In this document: piece by piece, positions 61,739 to 64,000 of the stretch | Layout: each line of letters begins with the position of its first letter | How positions within the stretch are numbered: the first letter of the stretch is position 1 | NCBI GenBank assembly: GCA_910577735.1 | Contig: CAJTOO010000012.1 | Span: 1-64,000, forward strand | Length of the DNA: 64,000 nt | From: an uncultured Lachnospiraceae bacterium | Lineage (GTDB): Bacteria > Bacillota > Clostridia > Lachnospirales > Lachnospiraceae | Reading direction: 5' to 3' | Program-made: the position numbers and the translations under genes | Notes under the pieces: generated by a model | The model's input: only the letters and a program-made list of their open reading frames with translations | What the model was told of the DNA's origin: nothing | Databases searched by the model: none

Positions 61739-62065
61739 AACAAACACACTCCTACTGTTTGATTCTTGATATTTCCCGCCATCTGCTTTCTTCGTATCCG
61801 GCGGGCATGTATTTTCCCCGATAAAACTGAATACATTTTATCATCCCTCTTTTTAAAAGTAAACGGCATGGCCTATAAATTCAGATAAGTCATAAAAATT
61901 TAATAAATGTCATCCCAAAACTTCATTTTTTTCTAAGAATTGGACAATTGCATTTTGACAATCTGTGTCGTATAATGACAGGGTATGCCAAATCACATAA
62001 TAAATAGGAAAAGAAACGTTACATTTAAGCAAAATCTATCAAATTTTAAAGGAGTGATACAAGAA
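61739..62065. other. Gene-free stretch between divergent genes
   Basis: It contains the promoter of the activase gene at 61948-61976 and a leader of about 80 bases with AAAGGAG. The half near 61739-61900 shows no gene, and no clear promoter for the minus-strand gene was found. Confidence 0.5.
61948..61976 (+). promoter_or_regulatory. Predicted promoter of the activase gene
   Basis: TTGCAT, 17 bases, TATAAT on the plus strand. A TTGACA also occurs but only ten bases from the -10, so it cannot serve. Confidence 0.6.
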
Positions 62066-64000
62066 ATGAGTGATATGCAATATACGCTTGGCATTGACAT
62101 CGGTTCTACCACAGTCAAGATCGCCATTCTGGATAACAGGCATCAGATACTCTTTTCCGACTATCAAAGACACTTTGCCAACATAAAGGAGACCCTCTCC
62201 AACCTGCTTTCCAAAGCTTACGACAAACTGGGCAATCTGACCGTACATCCCATGATTACCGGATCCGGCGGCCTCACCCTGGCTAACCACTTACAGGTTC
62301 CCTTCGTTCAGGAAGTGATTGCCGTATCAACCTCCCTGCAGACCTTCGCACCTGTGACAGATGTTGCCATAGAGCTTGGCGGTGAAGATGCCAAGATCAT
62401 CTATTTCGAGGGCGGCAATGTAGAACAGCGCATGAACGGCATCTGTGCCGGCGGTACAGGCTCTTTTATCGACCAGATGGCGTCTCTCTTACAGACTGAT
62501 GCCATGGGCCTTAATACCTATGCCAGAAATTACAACTCCCTCTATACAATCGCAGCCAGATGCGGCGTATTCGCCAAATCCGACATACAACCCCTGATCA
62601 ACGAAGGCGCCACCAAAGAGGACTTATCCGCATCTATCTTTCAGGCTGTTGTCAACCAGACCATCAGCGGACTTGCCTGCGGCAAACCGATCCGGGGGCA
62701 TGTGGCTTTTCTGGGCGGCCCGCTGCATTTCCTGTCAGAGTTAAAGCAGTCCTTTATACGGACGCTGAAACTGGATGATGAACATATCATCGACCTGGAT
62801 AATTCCCATCTCTTCGCTGCCATTGGTTCTGCTTTAAACGCCAAGGAAGAGACATTCTATACGATGGAACAAATGACAGAGAAACTCTCTGCCGACATCA
62901 AAATGGACTTCGAGGTAGAGCGAATGGAACCTCTGTTTGCCTCCCGGAAAGAGTATAACGCTTTCTGCGAAAGGCACAACACCCACCATGTGACCACAGG
63001 AGATTTATCTTCCTATGAGGGTAATTGTTTCCTGGGAATCGACGCCGGTTCCACCACCACCAAAGTTGCCCTCGTGGGGGACGATGGTTCTTTGCTCTAT
63101 TCTTTTTACAGCAGCAATGATGGCAGCCCCTTAAAGACCGCCATCCGCTCTCTCAAGGAAATCTACCATCTGCTTCCGCCAGGCGTTAAAATTGTCCGTT
63201 CCTGTTCCACCGGGTATGGCGAAGCGTTAATGAAAGCCGCCTTCTTACTGGATGACGGGGAAGTGGAGACGGTAGCGCACTACAATGCCGCCGCCTTCTT
63301 TAATCCTGCTGTGGACTGTATTCTGGATATCGGCGGTCAGGACATGAAATGTATCAAGATTAAGAACCAGACCGTGGACAGCGTGCAGCTCAATGAAGCC
63401 TGCTCTTCTGGCTGCGGTTCCTTTATCGAAACCTTCGCCAAATCCTTAAATTACGGCGTGGAAGAATTTGCACAGACTGCATTGTTCGCAGAGCATCCCA
63501 TAGACCTGGGTACCCGCTGTACGGTTTTCATGAATTCCAAGGTCAAGCAGGCCCAGAAAGAAGGCGCATCTGTCTCGGATATATCCGCAGGACTTGCCTA
63601 CTCTGTTATTAAAAATGCACTGTTTAAAGTCATTAAAGTTTCCGATGCTTCGGAACTTGGTCATCATATCGTAGTCCAGGGCGGCACCTTTTACAACGAT
63701 GCGGTCCTTAGGAGTTTTGAAAAAATTGCTGACTGTGAAGCCATCCGCCCGGATATTGCGGGCATTATGGGTGCCTTTGGCGCCGCTCTGATTGCCAGAG
63801 AGCGTTATGAAGAAGGGTATGCCACTTCCATGCTGAATCTGGATCAGATTACCAATCTGCAGTTTGAAACCAGCATGGCCAAGTGTAAGGGATGTACAAA
63901 CAATTGCCGTCTTACAATCAACAAATTTACCGGAGGACGTCAATATATTTCCGGAAACCGCTGTGAACGGGGTCTGGGAAAAACAAAGAAAGATAACGGC
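62066..64000 (+). CDS. Large 2-hydroxyacyl-CoA dehydratase activase (BadF/BcrA ATPase), partial
   Basis: The frame runs from the ATG at 62066 to the window edge (645 codons, no stop), so the C-terminus is missing. Two tandem BadF-type ASKHA ATPase domains are visible. The first starts YTLGIDIGSTTVKIAIL and includes ELGGEDAKIIYF and GICAGGTGSFIDQMA; the second starts CFLGIDAGSTTTKVALV and includes DIGGQDMKCIKI and ACSSGCGSFIETFA, with the cysteine that binds the shared 4Fe-4S cluster. After about residue 605 a CKGCTNNCRL motif begins, as in the long (about 1400-residue) activases that go on into a DUF2229 and a dehydratase-like part. It uses ATP to drive electrons to a low-potential partner; the partner enzyme is not in view. 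AAGGAG lies upstream. Confidence 0.9.
   Translation, partial: MSDMQYTLGIDIGSTTVKIAILDNRHQILFSDYQRHFANIKETLSNLLSKAYDKLGNLTVHPMITGSGGLTLANHLQVPFVQEVIAVSTSLQTFAPVTDVAIELGGEDAKIIYFEGGNVEQRMNGICAGGTGSFIDQMASLLQTDAMGLNTYARNYNSLYTIAARCGVFAKSDIQPLINEGATKEDLSASIFQAVVNQTISGLACGKPIRGHVAFLGGPLHFLSELKQSFIRTLKLDDEHIIDLDNSHLFAAIGSALNAKEETFYTMEQMTEKLSADIKMDFEVERMEPLFASRKEYNAFCERHNTHHVTTGDLSSYEGNCFLGIDAGSTTTKVALVGDDGSLLYSFYSSNDGSPLKTAIRSLKEIYHLLPPGVKIVRSCSTGYGEALMKAAFLLDDGEVETVAHYNAAAFFNPAVDCILDIGGQDMKCIKIKNQTVDSVQLNEACSSGCGSFIETFAKSLNYGVEEFAQTALFAEHPIDLGTRCTVFMNSKVKQAQKEGASVSDISAGLAYSVIKNALFKVIKVSDASELGHHIVVQGGTFYNDAVLRSFEKIADCEAIRPDIAGIMGAFGAALIARERYEEGYATSMLNLDQITNLQFETSMAKCKGCTNNCRLTINKFTGGRQYISGNRCERGLGKTKKDNG

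Noticed and set aside
61954..61976. TTGACA at 61955-61960 as -35 for the activase gene
   Set aside because: It is only ten bases from the TATAAT; TTGCAT at 61948 has the correct 17-base spacing.
1..64000. tRNA or rRNA genes
   Set aside because: I looked through all intergenic stretches and found no cloverleaf-like or rRNA-like sequence; a covariance search would be decisive.

Overview
The window looks like chromosome from a low-to-mid-GC anaerobic Clostridia, most likely a gut Lachnospiraceae. The evidence is the gene content: an Rnf complex in the order C-D-G-E-A-B, a sodium-pump biotin decarboxylase operon, ATP-dependent PEP carboxykinase, a two-domain 2-hydroxyacyl-CoA dehydratase activase, a glycyl-tRNA synthetase of the single-chain type, and AGGAGG-type ribosome binding sites. 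Most genes lie on the minus strand. I see no rRNA, tRNA, CRISPR array or intact prophage. Gene identities come from reading motifs by eye; no database search was run.

Layout: 0-1.6 kb is a scarred region: the tail of an IS30-type transposase, a broken WYL regulator, and a ClbS/DfsB-like gene. 1.7-6.8 kb holds pckA, a divergent orphan flagellin-like gene, deoC and citrate synthase. 6.8-17.6 kb holds a lipoprotein, the DUF6323/DUF6179 pair, threonine synthase, a SleB-like hydrolase, an AP2-domain protein with a degenerate HNH-like core, a GH25 protein, ApbE, a P-loop protein, two small membrane-anchored proteins and a ferredoxin-like aldo/keto reductase.

17.6-22.1 kb is the most interesting block: a five-gene phospho-signalling cassette (Ser/Thr kinase with zinc ribbon, LRR protein, TerY-like vWA protein, PP2C phosphatase, TerY-C zinc ribbon). 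It is a TerY-P-type module without TerC/TerD and it follows directly behind rnfCDGEAB (22.1-27.2 kb) on the same strand with only 20 bp between rnfB and the kinase. ApbE at 13.6-14.7 kb probably flavinylates RnfG and RnfD.

27.4-35 kb holds a YprB-like nuclease and a tetR-rpiR-yhiN-cmk-ispH-S1-cheR run, with ispH and the S1 gene overlapping out of frame. 35-40.4 kb is a membrane decarboxylase operon that carries two different carboxyltransferases (a CoA-ester type and a pyruvate/oxaloacetate type) with one biotin carrier and one sodium pump. 40.6-45.6 kb has two D-Ala-D-Ala carboxypeptidases, ScpA/ScpB and a metallophosphoesterase.

45.56-45.86 kb contains a striking non-coding element: three 21-bp hairpin repeats, a 10-bp-stem hairpin and a perfect 23-bp-arm inverted repeat, next to the rpsU terminator. 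46-56.3 kb is a probable era-yqzL-recO-lipoprotein-glyS-alaS-PTPS-related run plus a DUF4349 lipoprotein. 56.4-64 kb has an M16C peptidase, an unknown gene, a truncated sigma-like protein, a derlin/rhomboid-like membrane protein and the start of a large CoA-dehydratase activase that runs off the end.
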